From contig DATJGF010000240.1 of NCBI GenBank assembly GCA_035495315.1, positions 1 to 32,895 of the forward strand: a DNA stretch of 32,895 bases, given 5' to 3'. Positions within the stretch are counted from its first letter, which is position 1; each line of letters begins with the position of its first letter. Below, one piece after another: positions 1-7,646 of the stretch. The notes beneath the pieces were generated by a model, which saw nothing but the letters and a program-made list of their open reading frames with translations, searched no databases and was not told the origin of the DNA. This DNA is from DATJGF01 sp035495315. Lineage in GTDB: Bacteria > Verrucomicrobiota > Verrucomicrobiia > Limisphaerales > UBA8199. The translations under genes were made by a program, and so were the position numbers.

Positions 1-297
1 TAGTACCACTCCCACTCGGGTATACTTGGTTTGCCGGTGAGCCCAGAGCTAGAGGCGCGCAGGAGTAGTCGGCCCTGGCGCCGCATTTGCGGACCCACGA
101 TTGGTAAGCGTGCAGATCACCGAAACTCCAATCGGCATTCCGCATGACCTCCAAATCCTCGGGCAGAATGAGGCGGGTCTGAAGGCCGGGACGTAAAGCA
201 TTGAGCGTTTAGATTTTTGAAAAAGGTCTGATGAAAAAATGTCCGCGCCGGCGCTGTAAATGATACTGCGGGCTCGGGTAACCAGCCGGCCAGGATT
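1..297 (-). pseudogene. Decayed 3' fragment of a fourth membrane-protein paralog
   Basis: Read on the minus strand, this stretch matches the C-terminal soluble domain of the three intact membrane paralogs, but only after changing frame several times. Recognisable pieces in order are LAGWLPEP (about 293-270), FFHQTFFKN, LILPEDLEVMRNADW with FGDL, and LTGKPSIPEWEWY near position 1. They align with the same blocks in the gene at 4350-6029, which is the closest relative in the window (LSGKPNIPELEWYYG). Homology stops at about 297, and the intact paralog at 344-1891 ends only 46 bases further on, so the N-terminal membrane half is missing here. I read it as the remnant of a tandem duplication partly lost by deletion and frameshifts. 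The fragment may continue left of the window. Confidence 0.8.
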
Positions 298-343
298 AAC
301 TCAAGGTTTACCGCAGTAACGAGGCTAACACGGCCTCTGGCTC

Positions 344-1891
344 TTATGGTTTGGCAGGGGCTGCTTTAGGTAATCTTCCGATCCAGACGTCACGGATGGC
401 ATAATGCCACTCCAACTCCTTAATGTCTGGCCGGCTCCAATCGCCTCCGTTTATCACCAAACGGTCTTCTGGCCGCATTTTTTTAACCCATGGCAGATAG
501 GATCTCAGGGCGCCATCAGTCCATTGAATATCACGAATGATTTTGAGATCTTCGGGCGGCATGAATGTAGGCTCGAATCCCAGCATATAGCGCCACTCCG
601 CCTTCGGATTCTTGAAGAACGTTTTGAAGAAAGTCCTCTGGTTAGCGCTGTACAAAATGCCGCCTTTTTCGGGTAACCATGCGGCCAATTGAGGATTGTC
701 CTCAGTGAGGTACTCATCTGTCAGATTGTAGGTCCAGCGCCCTCCGGTGTCCTTGGTGAATGAAAGGTACAACCCGCCGGCAACTATTACGGCAGTGGCC
801 AGGCGGACCAGCGAAGTCCGCGTGCATTCCAATTCCAGATACTCTTGAATTTCCAGCGCCAACCACAGACCCGCGGCGGGGACCCCCCAATCGTCCCAAA
901 ACCGCCGTGTGCCCAAACCCAGAAGCCAACCCAGGCCGGCCAGGACAAAGATCGGGTTCCGTACCAAGGGGGTGCAGGCTAATCCCCTGGTTCTTCGGAA
1001 GAGAAGCATCAGGATTACAGCCCCGACAATCGGAAGCGCTCCGTCGGAGGGTTGGAATTCCAGGGCTAACATCCGTTGGAGAGCATGGGGATCGAAGCAG
1101 GAAAACATGATTCGAACCGCTTGGACCGTAAACCCGACGGGATGACCGGTCAGCGAGGCTCCCAGGAACGTTCCCCCAAGCCAACACCCGGTCAACTCAA
1201 GAGCCGAACGCCGGTGACCTGCCAGCGCAAAAGCAATCACCGGCAAGGCAAATAAATACCAACTGCCGTGAATCCACACCGCCGCCGCTATCATTAGGGT
1301 GGTGGTAGAGAGCAAGCCGACCCCGGCCGCCTTTTGATCATTCCAGAGCATTAGCAGCACGAGCAGAATAGCCGCCGTCAAGATGAAAGGCCGGCCCAAC
1401 GCCATCCGCTCGAGGCTGTGAGTCAAACTCAAACCAAACAAAACGATGAGCCAGGCTTCCGGGCGCCGTAACCAAGGGAGGGGTGCAAGGCAAAACGTGG
1501 CCAGTAGCCCCGTGATCGCGAAGGTCAGCAGCACGTCTGGCCCCCAGCCAAACGCCCGATGTAGCAGAGCCAGGATCTGATGCCACCCATAATTGTGATC
1601 GATCTCAAATCCGGGCCTCATGACCATGATCTGATCCCACGGCTTGCCACTAACGGCTTTGGCCACATGGCGCAATCCATCATCCACAGGAATGAAACCG
1701 TAACTCACGATTTTGAGCGCGCTCAGCAGAACGACCATCAGGACCAGAATCACGACCAGCAGAGGCACGTAGCGCTCCACTGCTTCGGCTCTGCCAGGAA
1801 CGGCCGTCTGAGCTCTGGAGTTCGGGAGGTCCAGCGTTTCCAGCACGGGTTTCATTTGGGTGGTGGAGGAACCAGCAGGAGATGGGTTCAT
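344..1891 (-). CDS. Polytopic membrane protein, candidate GT-C-like glycosyltransferase (copy 1)
   Basis: A 515-residue protein with about nine or ten hydrophobic segments. A first long TM helix (about 41-66) is followed by a loop carrying D70, D71 and H75 in the pattern DDGLRHVAKA, then GKPWDQIMVMRP. Further membrane blocks contain GRPFIL (166-171), WIHGSWYLFALP (206-217), a GG..LGASLTGHP block (239-251) and RFWDDWGVPA (330-339). Residues about 395-508 form a soluble domain with WLPEKGG, FFKTFFKNP, WRYMLGFEP, PWVKKMRPEDRL and WIGRLP. All these blocks recur in the copies at 4350-6029 and 7647-9212. An acidic pair in the loop after TM1 is a hallmark of GT-C transferases that use polyprenyl-phosphate sugars; assigning this family to GT-C is inference, and I recognise no named family. 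It is the last gene of a three-gene minus-strand run, starting 6 nt after the methyltransferase stop. The ATG at 1891 begins MNPSP, like MNPEV of copy 2. Confidence 0.85.
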   Translation of the reverse strand: MNPSPAGSSTTQMKPVLETLDLPNSRAQTAVPGRAEAVERYVPLLVVILVLMVVLLSALKIVSYGFIPVDDGLRHVAKAVSGKPWDQIMVMRPGFEIDHNYGWHQILALLHRAFGWGPDVLLTFAITGLLATFCLAPLPWLRRPEAWLIVLFGLSLTHSLERMALGRPFILTAAILLVLLMLWNDQKAAGVGLLSTTTLMIAAAVWIHGSWYLFALPVIAFALAGHRRSALELTGCWLGGTFLGASLTGHPVGFTVQAVRIMFSCFDPHALQRMLALEFQPSDGALPIVGAVILMLLFRRTRGLACTPLVRNPIFVLAGLGWLLGLGTRRFWDDWGVPAAGLWLALEIQEYLELECTRTSLVRLATAVIVAGGLYLSFTKDTGGRWTYNLTDEYLTEDNPQLAAWLPEKGGILYSANQRTFFKTFFKNPKAEWRYMLGFEPTFMPPEDLKIIRDIQWTDGALRSYLPWVKKMRPEDRLVINGGDWSRPDIKELEWHYAIRDVWIGRLPKAAPAKP

Positions 1892-1897
1892 GGGGAA

Positions 1898-2581
1898 TCA
1901 GGTTTTGCGGCAAAGGACCTGGTATTGCGCGCCCAGCGGCAAGCGGGCCACCCGCGGCTCCAGCGGTCGAAAAACGCGTAGTGCACGAGGAAACAGGAAC
2001 AGGAAAGTAATGCTGATAACTTTCAGCCCGGCAGCCGTTACGAGCCGGCGGGTCTCCAGCGGCGAGAGCGTGATGGCATCTTTGTCAAAGGGAATGCGTT
2101 TCATAACGTAACGTGTCCCTGGGTTCCAGGGATTGTTTTCCCAAAGAGCGAAGTAAGCCCCAGGCTTTAGCGCTTTGTTGATATATTGAAGCGCGGCGGG
2201 ACGCTCGACAGGCGGAATGTGATGAAACACGCCATTACTGTAGGCTAAATCGAAGGCTCCTGCGGGCGGTGGTTCGTTTACTGTGGCGAAAGAGCAGTTT
2301 GCACGAGCGTGCTTGCGCCGCGCGATCTCGATTTGCGAGCTGGAGACATCAACGCCGGTCACAGTCTGAACGCCCAAGGCCGAGACCAACTCCGGAGCTG
2401 AGTCTCCGCACCCGCATCCATAATCCAGGCAACTGCCGGGCTTGAACCCCATGCGTTGCAGGCAGCCCTTCAGCCAAGCCACGCGCCCGCGCAGGTAATA
2501 AGAGCTATCCTCCCCTGAAATGGCCAGGCCGCGCCCCAGCGCTTCGGCGTAATTCTCGGCGTAAGCATCGAATTCTGCCAT
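1898..2581 (-). CDS. Class I SAM-dependent methyltransferase
   Basis: A 227-residue soluble protein with a Rossmann-type methyltransferase core. Motif I is LDYGCGCGD (52-60), the acidic residue at the end of strand 2 is D78 in TGVDVS, and FDLAYSNGVFHHI fits motif IV and the post-I region of UbiE/Coq5-like enzymes. The tail PLGAQYQVLCRKT closes the domain. The substrate cannot be read from sequence. It lies 8 nt downstream of the GT2 gene and 6 nt upstream of the membrane transferase candidate, so co-transcription with both is very likely and points to methylation of a glycan or lipid-linked sugar. It is less like the other two methyltransferase domains in the window, which share GHFRRYSK or GHYRRYSK and NVLEHI blocks not seen here. 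The start is the ATG at 2581. Confidence 0.9.
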   Translation of the reverse strand: MAEFDAYAENYAEALGRGLAISGEDSSYYLRGRVAWLKGCLQRMGFKPGSCLDYGCGCGDSAPELVSALGVQTVTGVDVSSSQIEIARRKHARANCSFATVNEPPPAGAFDLAYSNGVFHHIPPVERPAALQYINKALKPGAYFALWENNPWNPGTRYVMKRIPFDKDAITLSPLETRRLVTAAGLKVISITFLFLFPRALRVFRPLEPRVARLPLGAQYQVLCRKT

Positions 2582-2589
2582 AGACTTTT

Positions 2590-3969
2590 TCAGTTCTTAG
2601 CAGCAAGGCTCATGATGCTAATCATCAGGCTGGACAGGATCGTTTGCACGCCGAGCGTTACGAGCGTCACCCCGGGAATCACAAAGCGCATCGTATGGGC
2701 GTAGTCCAACGGACCAAAACCGCCTAGCGCCCAGGTCGCTGTGACTCCGCACAGCAAGGCCAATCCGCCGGTAACGGCCAGACCGCTCAGAAGTAGCCCT
2801 TTTTCCAAGGTGAAAAAGCGGAAGAATCGGTCGACGCGGGCATCTGGGGGAAGCAGGCCTTCGCGGCAGGAAAACACTTTTGCGTAAATGGCGAAACAGA
2901 GACATTGATGTCCAATAAGGATGGCCAGACTGGAAAACAGGAGAGTGTGTGCGTCGAGAGTGGCGGTGCCAATTTTCAGTCCGGGCATGGCCAACGAATA
3001 TCCCATCAACCCGACGACCAGGGCCAGCAGTCCAGGGAATACAAATAGCCACCGGGGTTTGCACAAAAAGAAAAAGCGCAGTGTACGCCAGCCATCACGA
3101 AAGGTCTTGAGATGCGGCGCATGCGATTTGCGTCCGTCCGGATACAGCGTGATGGGAACCTCGGCGATCTTCATTTTGTGTAAGCTGGCCTTGATGATCA
3201 TTTCCGTGGCGAACTCCATCCCGGTGCACCGCTGATTCAGTTTGCCGTAAGCTTCCTTGGTGAAACCTCGCAGCCCACAATACACATCATGGACTGGCGC
3301 GCCGAACATGCGGCGAACTAGCAGAGAAAACATAGGATTACCCAGCCATCGGTGCAGGAACGGCATGGCATGCGGTTCGATCCGGCCACCGCCGCAGGGC
3401 AACCGGCAGCCTTGCACCAAGTCATTCGATTCCCGCAGCCGTGCCGCGAATTTCGCTATCTCGCTGAAATCGTAGCTGTCGTCGGCGTCCCCCATGATTA
3501 CGTATTTGCCGCGCGCGCTTTCAATTCCCGCCATGAGTGCGCTTCCGTACCCTTTCTTTTCGACGCGGATAATACGGGCCCCGTGCTCCTCCGCGATGGC
3601 TAGCGATGCGTCCGTGCTGCCATTGTCAGCTACAATGATTTCACTCTCGATGCCCGCTTGAGCGAGGGCGAGCCAGGCCTTGCGCAGGCATTGCCTCAAG
3701 GTGTCGGCCTCATTGAGACAGGGCATCACCACGGAAACTTCGGGTGCTTCACTGTTTCTGATTTTGAACGAAAGGCATGCCGGCCCTTCCGGCTCGGCCA
3801 GAAATTGAATCATCCGCTGCGCGGAATGTGTCGAGACCTCGCGCTCGGGGGACTGAGGAAAGGCAGGGGCGTAGAACCTATTCGTCACGCTGGTATTGAC
3901 CGCGCTTGGATTCGCGAGTGGCCCTTCAGTCGGCGTATCCGACTTTCCTGCGGATTCGGTTGCGTTCAT
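2590..3969 (-). CDS. Family 2 glycosyltransferase with C-terminal TM helices (polyprenyl-P sugar synthase-like)
   Basis: With the ATG at 3969 the protein has 459 residues. The GT-A/GT2 core shows SVVMPCLNEADT (79-90), ADNGSTD (114-120), KKGYGSAL and the metal-binding GDADDSYD (160-167). About four hydrophobic helices follow (roughly 310-455). This layout is known from bacterial relatives of dolichyl-phosphate mannose/glucose synthases, which transfer sugar from a nucleotide sugar to a polyprenyl phosphate at the cytoplasmic face. The first 75 or so residues are low in complexity and unrelated to GT2, so the true start could be later (an in-frame ATG lies at 3813). A GTG at 4002 would extend the frame but has less to recommend it than the ATG. 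It is first of a three-gene run with the methyltransferase and the membrane protein. The sugar is unknown. Confidence 0.88.
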   Translation of the reverse strand: MNATESAGKSDTPTEGPLANPSAVNTSVTNRFYAPAFPQSPEREVSTHSAQRMIQFLAEPEGPACLSFKIRNSEAPEVSVVMPCLNEADTLRQCLRKAWLALAQAGIESEIIVADNGSTDASLAIAEEHGARIIRVEKKGYGSALMAGIESARGKYVIMGDADDSYDFSEIAKFAARLRESNDLVQGCRLPCGGGRIEPHAMPFLHRWLGNPMFSLLVRRMFGAPVHDVYCGLRGFTKEAYGKLNQRCTGMEFATEMIIKASLHKMKIAEVPITLYPDGRKSHAPHLKTFRDGWRTLRFFFLCKPRWLFVFPGLLALVVGLMGYSLAMPGLKIGTATLDAHTLLFSSLAILIGHQCLCFAIYAKVFSCREGLLPPDARVDRFFRFFTLEKGLLLSGLAVTGGLALLCGVTATWALGGFGPLDYAHTMRFVIPGVTLVTLGVQTILSSLMISIMSLAAKN

Positions 3970-4349
3970 GTATTGGGCTGGTAGCGCGGTCAGAAGCACC
4001 ACAGAAAATCACTGCAATGCTCCAACGAAACTGTCCTCGAGAATGCGCTACTGAATTCACCCAAGCATAAACTGTTCCTGTCATCGCGAATGAGCTGCCG
4101 TAAACCTGCTTTGCTGCCACGGTCGAGTGGATAGGCTCTCTATGAACTTTGTAGGAGACGAGGAATGGAGACTCTCTGATTGAGCGCCGAAAGGCGCCGA
4201 AAGGATCGAAGAGAGTCTCCTTATGTTGTCTTCTACAAAAGGCGAAATTTTGGACAAAAACTGTCCAGGGTTGGGACCAACTCATTCTTCGGGCGCTCCC
4301 TCCCGGAGCTCGTCCGCGTGGGCAAGTTGCCTAACCAAACGAGACCGCG
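3970..4349. other. Intergenic region with an inverted-repeat element
   Basis: About 380 bases between the GT2 gene start and the stop of the next membrane-protein gene. I see no convincing coding frame. The notable content is the inverted-repeat element at 4148-4239. The part next to the GT2 gene presumably carries the promoter of the three-gene minus-strand run, but I cannot assign -35/-10 boxes with confidence. Confidence 0.6.
4148..4239. repeat. Inverted-repeat element, copy 1 (MITE-like or hairpin RNA)
   Basis: The left arm begins TTTGTAGGAGACG and ends GGAGACTCTC; the right arm begins GAGAGTCTCC and ends CTACAAA. Over 29 bases the arms match except at about 6 positions. The interior contains two direct GGCGCCGAAAGGA-like units. 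A second copy, with the same order of arms and the same GAAAAGGATCGAA-type interior, lies at 16796-16895. No open reading frame is inside, so if mobile it would need a transposase supplied elsewhere. Confidence 0.8.
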
Positions 4350-6029
4350 CTATTGTGCAGGTTGGGCCCCCGTGTTGCTTTGCCGCGGCAGCCGCCCAAT
4401 CCAGTAATCGGTGATCCCGTAATACCATTCCAGCTCGGGAATGTTTGGTTTGCCGCTAAGCTGCGAACTTGAAGCGCGGAGAATCAGCCGATCCTGGGGC
4501 CGCATTTTGCGGATCCATGGTTCGTAGGGGCGAAGATCCCCAAAGTTCCAGTCGACCTTGTGCTTGACTTCCAAATTTTCGGGGAGCATCAAAGCCGGCT
4601 CGAAACCGAGGGCATAGCGCCACGGTGCATTGGGATTTTTGAAAAAGGTCTGGTGGAAGACATTTGGGTCGGCGCTATAGATGATACCGCCCGGCTCGGG
4701 CAACCAACCGGCCAGGTCGGGATTGTCCTGCGTGAGATACTGGTTAGTAATGTTCCACGTCCAACGGCTGTTCACGTCCGCAGTCGCTTGAAAAAAGATG
4801 GCGGCCGCCAAGCCCAACGTGAGCAACATGCGGTTCCACGACTCAGGAGGAAGATACAGCCGCAGTTGCTTTTGAAATTCCAGAGCCAGCCAAACCAAAA
4901 ACGCCGGGAGCCCCCAATCCAACCAGAACCGGTTGACCTTAAGACCCAGGATCCACCCAATGATCAAGGCGAGAAAGATCGGATGCAGCAATTCTTGAGC
5001 TTTCCAGCCCGGCGAACGGGATCGCCAAAGCAGGACGGCCGCAACCACTAAGACGGCGGCGTAGTTGCCATTGGAAGGAACGAATTCCCCGAAAAGTTGG
5101 CGGGTCAGCACGTGCTGGCCAAACATCGCTGAGACTAAGCGAAGAGATTGGCCCAAGGATTGCCAAGGATGGCCGGTCAAGCACGCCCCCAGGAAGCTGC
5201 CACCGAGCCAACAGCAGAGATACCAAAGTGTACCACGGAACCTTTTTGCCAGCAGCAGTGGGAGGGCTGGAAATGCCATCAAATACCAGGCGCCGTGAAG
5301 CCATGTCTCCACAGCGAGCATGGCAACCGAGCTAATCAAACCCAAGGGCCGCGGCACCTCCCGCTCGGGCGAGGACCATATGAAGAGCAAGGTGATGAAT
5401 ACGGCAATCGCAAACAGGTACGGCCTGCCCAGTGAGAGGCGGAACAGCAGTTCGGGGACGAAAACCGCGCCTGCCAACAGCGATGCCAACCATGCTTCCG
5501 GCCGGCGTAATTGTGCGAGGATACTCGCGTTGACCAGGATCATAAGGCCCACGACGGAGCCAATCACCAGCGTTTCTGCATTGGCGCTGAAAGCGTGATG
5601 GATCGCGCCTAGTACCTTGTGCCATCCATCGTGAATATCGATCGGAAAATCGCTGCGCATGACCAGAATTTCCGACCAGGGTTTGCCGCAAACCGCTTTT
5701 GCCGCGTGACGCAAGGCGTCGTCTGCTGGCAAGTAGCCGTAGCTGATAATTTTGGCGGGGATTAGCAACAGAGTCAGGACAGCGACTCCCCAGACCGCAA
5801 GGGGAATGTAACGTTTAAGCGAATTAGCAAGCACGGCCGCAGTTTTACTATTGGGCCCGGCTGAGTGTAAATCCCTGAAGCTGGAAAAACCGGTCAGGGT
5901 CTCGCGTTGAGAGCACGACTTTTCACGGCAATCGGCCTCGGGATTAGCCTTCCCGCCGAGATCCGAGGGGAAAGGGCAATTCGGGCCGGCCGGCTGTTTC
6001 GCAGTTAGCGCTGCAACTTCAGGATTCAT
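4350..6029 (-). CDS. Polytopic membrane protein, candidate GT-C-like glycosyltransferase (copy 2)
   Basis: A 559-residue paralog of the proteins at 344-1891 and 7647-9212. After a polar N-terminal tail some 33 residues longer than copy 1, the first TM helix (YIPLAVWGVAVLTLLLIPAK) leads into the loop ADDALRHAAKA with D103, D104 and H108. The conserved blocks GRPYLF, WLHGAWYLMAFP, GGSFLGACLTGHP and RFWLDWGLPA follow, and then the soluble domain WLPEPGG, FHQTFFKNP, WRYALGFEP, PWIRKMRPQDRL, ELEWYYGITDYWIGRLP. The ATG at 6029 is preferred over an in-frame TTG at 6062 because MNPE resembles the start of copy 1. It is transcribed divergently from the GT2-methyltransferase fusion, with about 100 bases between the starts. 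GT-C membership and polyprenyl-sugar use are inference from the acidic loop and the GT2 neighbours. Confidence 0.85.
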   Translation of the reverse strand: MNPEVAALTAKQPAGPNCPFPSDLGGKANPEADCREKSCSQRETLTGFSSFRDLHSAGPNSKTAAVLANSLKRYIPLAVWGVAVLTLLLIPAKIISYGYLPADDALRHAAKAVCGKPWSEILVMRSDFPIDIHDGWHKVLGAIHHAFSANAETLVIGSVVGLMILVNASILAQLRRPEAWLASLLAGAVFVPELLFRLSLGRPYLFAIAVFITLLFIWSSPEREVPRPLGLISSVAMLAVETWLHGAWYLMAFPALPLLLAKRFRGTLWYLCCWLGGSFLGACLTGHPWQSLGQSLRLVSAMFGQHVLTRQLFGEFVPSNGNYAAVLVVAAVLLWRSRSPGWKAQELLHPIFLALIIGWILGLKVNRFWLDWGLPAFLVWLALEFQKQLRLYLPPESWNRMLLTLGLAAAIFFQATADVNSRWTWNITNQYLTQDNPDLAGWLPEPGGIIYSADPNVFHQTFFKNPNAPWRYALGFEPALMLPENLEVKHKVDWNFGDLRPYEPWIRKMRPQDRLILRASSSQLSGKPNIPELEWYYGITDYWIGRLPRQSNTGAQPAQ

Positions 6030-6132
6030 GGCATGGATTGTGCACCCGGAACTAGCAATCAATTGGCCAATCAGTAAAACCCAATATGCCAGGGTTTAAC
6101 CAGCCCGGCGGCAGGCCGACAAACGGAAACTT

Positions 6133-7644
6133 ATGCCTGAGTCAACCGCGGTAACAAACCAGTTGTCAGACGTTGGTGTCCAGGATTTGGGCACCGTGCC
6201 GCAACGAAAGCCAAATAAGCCAAGGTCCCGGAGCTTTTCGAAGCTATCGGTGCTAATGGCGGTCTACAACGAAGAAGCAACTCTCCGCCCTTGCGTCGAG
6301 GCGATCCTTTCCACTCCTTTGCCATTGGGTCTGCAGCGGGAGTTGGTACTGGTGGATGATTACTCCACTGATATGAGTTGGCAGATCGCCAGTGCGTTGG
6401 CTCAACAATTCCCACAACTGCGGATCTTCAGGCAGCCCTATAATAAAGGAAAGGGAGCCGCTATCCGCCGCGCAATCGAGGTCATGACAGGAGATTTGGC
6501 TATCTTCCAGGATGCGGATATGGAGTATGATCCGGCGGATTACGCGAGACTTTTAAGGCCCATCCTCGAGGGCAGAGCCGATGTTGTCTTCGGTTCGCGC
6601 TTTATCGGAGAGGAGCGCAAGGTGTTGTATTTCTGGCACACGGTGGGCAATCGGTTGCTGACCCTCCTGGCGAACATGCTGAACAACACGAATCTTACCG
6701 ACCTGGAGACGTGCTACAAACTTTTCGTTGCGGATTCTCTGCGGAATATTCCGCTGGAATCAAACCGTTTTGGGATCGAACCCGAAGTGGCTGCGAAAGT
6801 CGCCCGCAATAAACTTCGAATTTACGAAGTGCCGATTAATTACAACGGTCGGACGTACGAGGATGGCAAGAAAATCTCCTGGCGGGACGGGTTCGCAGCG
6901 CTTTGGTTTATAGTCAAGTATCGCTTCAGTTCGAAGTATGCAGACGCGGGTAAAGTGGCTCTCGATGCGCTTGAGCAAGCACCGAGGTTCAACCGCTGGA
7001 TGTACACAACGATCCGCGATCACCTTGGAGTACGCATCGCGGAACTAGGCTCAGGTCGCGGGAACCTGAGCAAGTTGCTCAAACAGGGCGCCAATGTGCT
7101 GGTGACCGACAACCGACCAGAATACTTAACCGAATTGCGTCGGCGTTGGGGCCATCTGCCAAATGTGCAAGTGGCGTCGCTCGATTTGCTACACCCAGAA
7201 GATTATAAGGTGCTGAAAGATTTCAATGTCGACACGGTGGTTTGCCTAAATGTTCTGGAACACATCGAAGACGACGCCGGCGTTCTACGGCATCTCTATC
7301 AAGTGCTGCCACAAGGTTGTAAATTGGTTTTTCTCGTGCCCTACGATCCGAAGCTCTACAGCCGATTTGATCGCGAGATTGGGCATTTCCGCCGGTACAG
7401 CAAAGCCGAACTCGAGGAGAAGATGCGGGCAGCGGGATTGCGTGTCGAACGTCAGTTTTATTTTAACAAGGCCGGCGTAATTGCCTGGTGGGTTAGCAAC
7501 ACGTTGTTCGGCCAGCGCTGCATTACCTCGTGGCAGCTCAAAATTTACAATTTGCTGACCCCGGTTTTCCGAGTCCTCGATTATTGCCTGCCGATGCAAG
7601 GGCTTTCAACTGTGGTGATCGCTTCAAAAGGAAGCCAGGCATAA
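6133..7644 (+). CDS. Bifunctional family 2 glycosyltransferase / SAM methyltransferase fusion
   Basis: A 503-residue two-domain protein. Residues about 38-270 are a GT2 domain of the dolichyl-phosphate sugar synthase type: LMAVYNEEAT (41-50), VDDYSTD (74-80), GKGAAIRRA and the metal site QDADMEYDP (126-134), with no C-terminal TM pair. Residues about 290-495 are a class I SAM methyltransferase: AELGSGRGN (about 302-310), NVLEHIEDD (about 372-380), GHFRRYSK and YFNKAGVIAWW. The methyltransferase half is clearly related to the free-standing enzyme at 10267-11031. The likely role is to make a polyprenyl-linked sugar and methylate a partner or the same product; this is inferred. The next gene starts 2 nt after the stop, so the two are almost certainly co-transcribed. 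The ATG at 6133 has no strong Shine-Dalgarno. Confidence 0.9.
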   Translation: MPESTAVTNQLSDVGVQDLGTVPQRKPNKPRSRSFSKLSVLMAVYNEEATLRPCVEAILSTPLPLGLQRELVLVDDYSTDMSWQIASALAQQFPQLRIFRQPYNKGKGAAIRRAIEVMTGDLAIFQDADMEYDPADYARLLRPILEGRADVVFGSRFIGEERKVLYFWHTVGNRLLTLLANMLNNTNLTDLETCYKLFVADSLRNIPLESNRFGIEPEVAAKVARNKLRIYEVPINYNGRTYEDGKKISWRDGFAALWFIVKYRFSSKYADAGKVALDALEQAPRFNRWMYTTIRDHLGVRIAELGSGRGNLSKLLKQGANVLVTDNRPEYLTELRRRWGHLPNVQVASLDLLHPEDYKVLKDFNVDTVVCLNVLEHIEDDAGVLRHLYQVLPQGCKLVFLVPYDPKLYSRFDREIGHFRRYSKAELEEKMRAAGLRVERQFYFNKAGVIAWWVSNTLFGQRCITSWQLKIYNLLTPVFRVLDYCLPMQGLSTVVIASKGSQA

Positions 7645-7646
7645 TC

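Noticed and set aside
714..1187. A 157-codon minus-strand frame
   Set aside because: It overlaps the first membrane paralog in another frame, has shadow-like composition, and has no equivalent in the paralogs.
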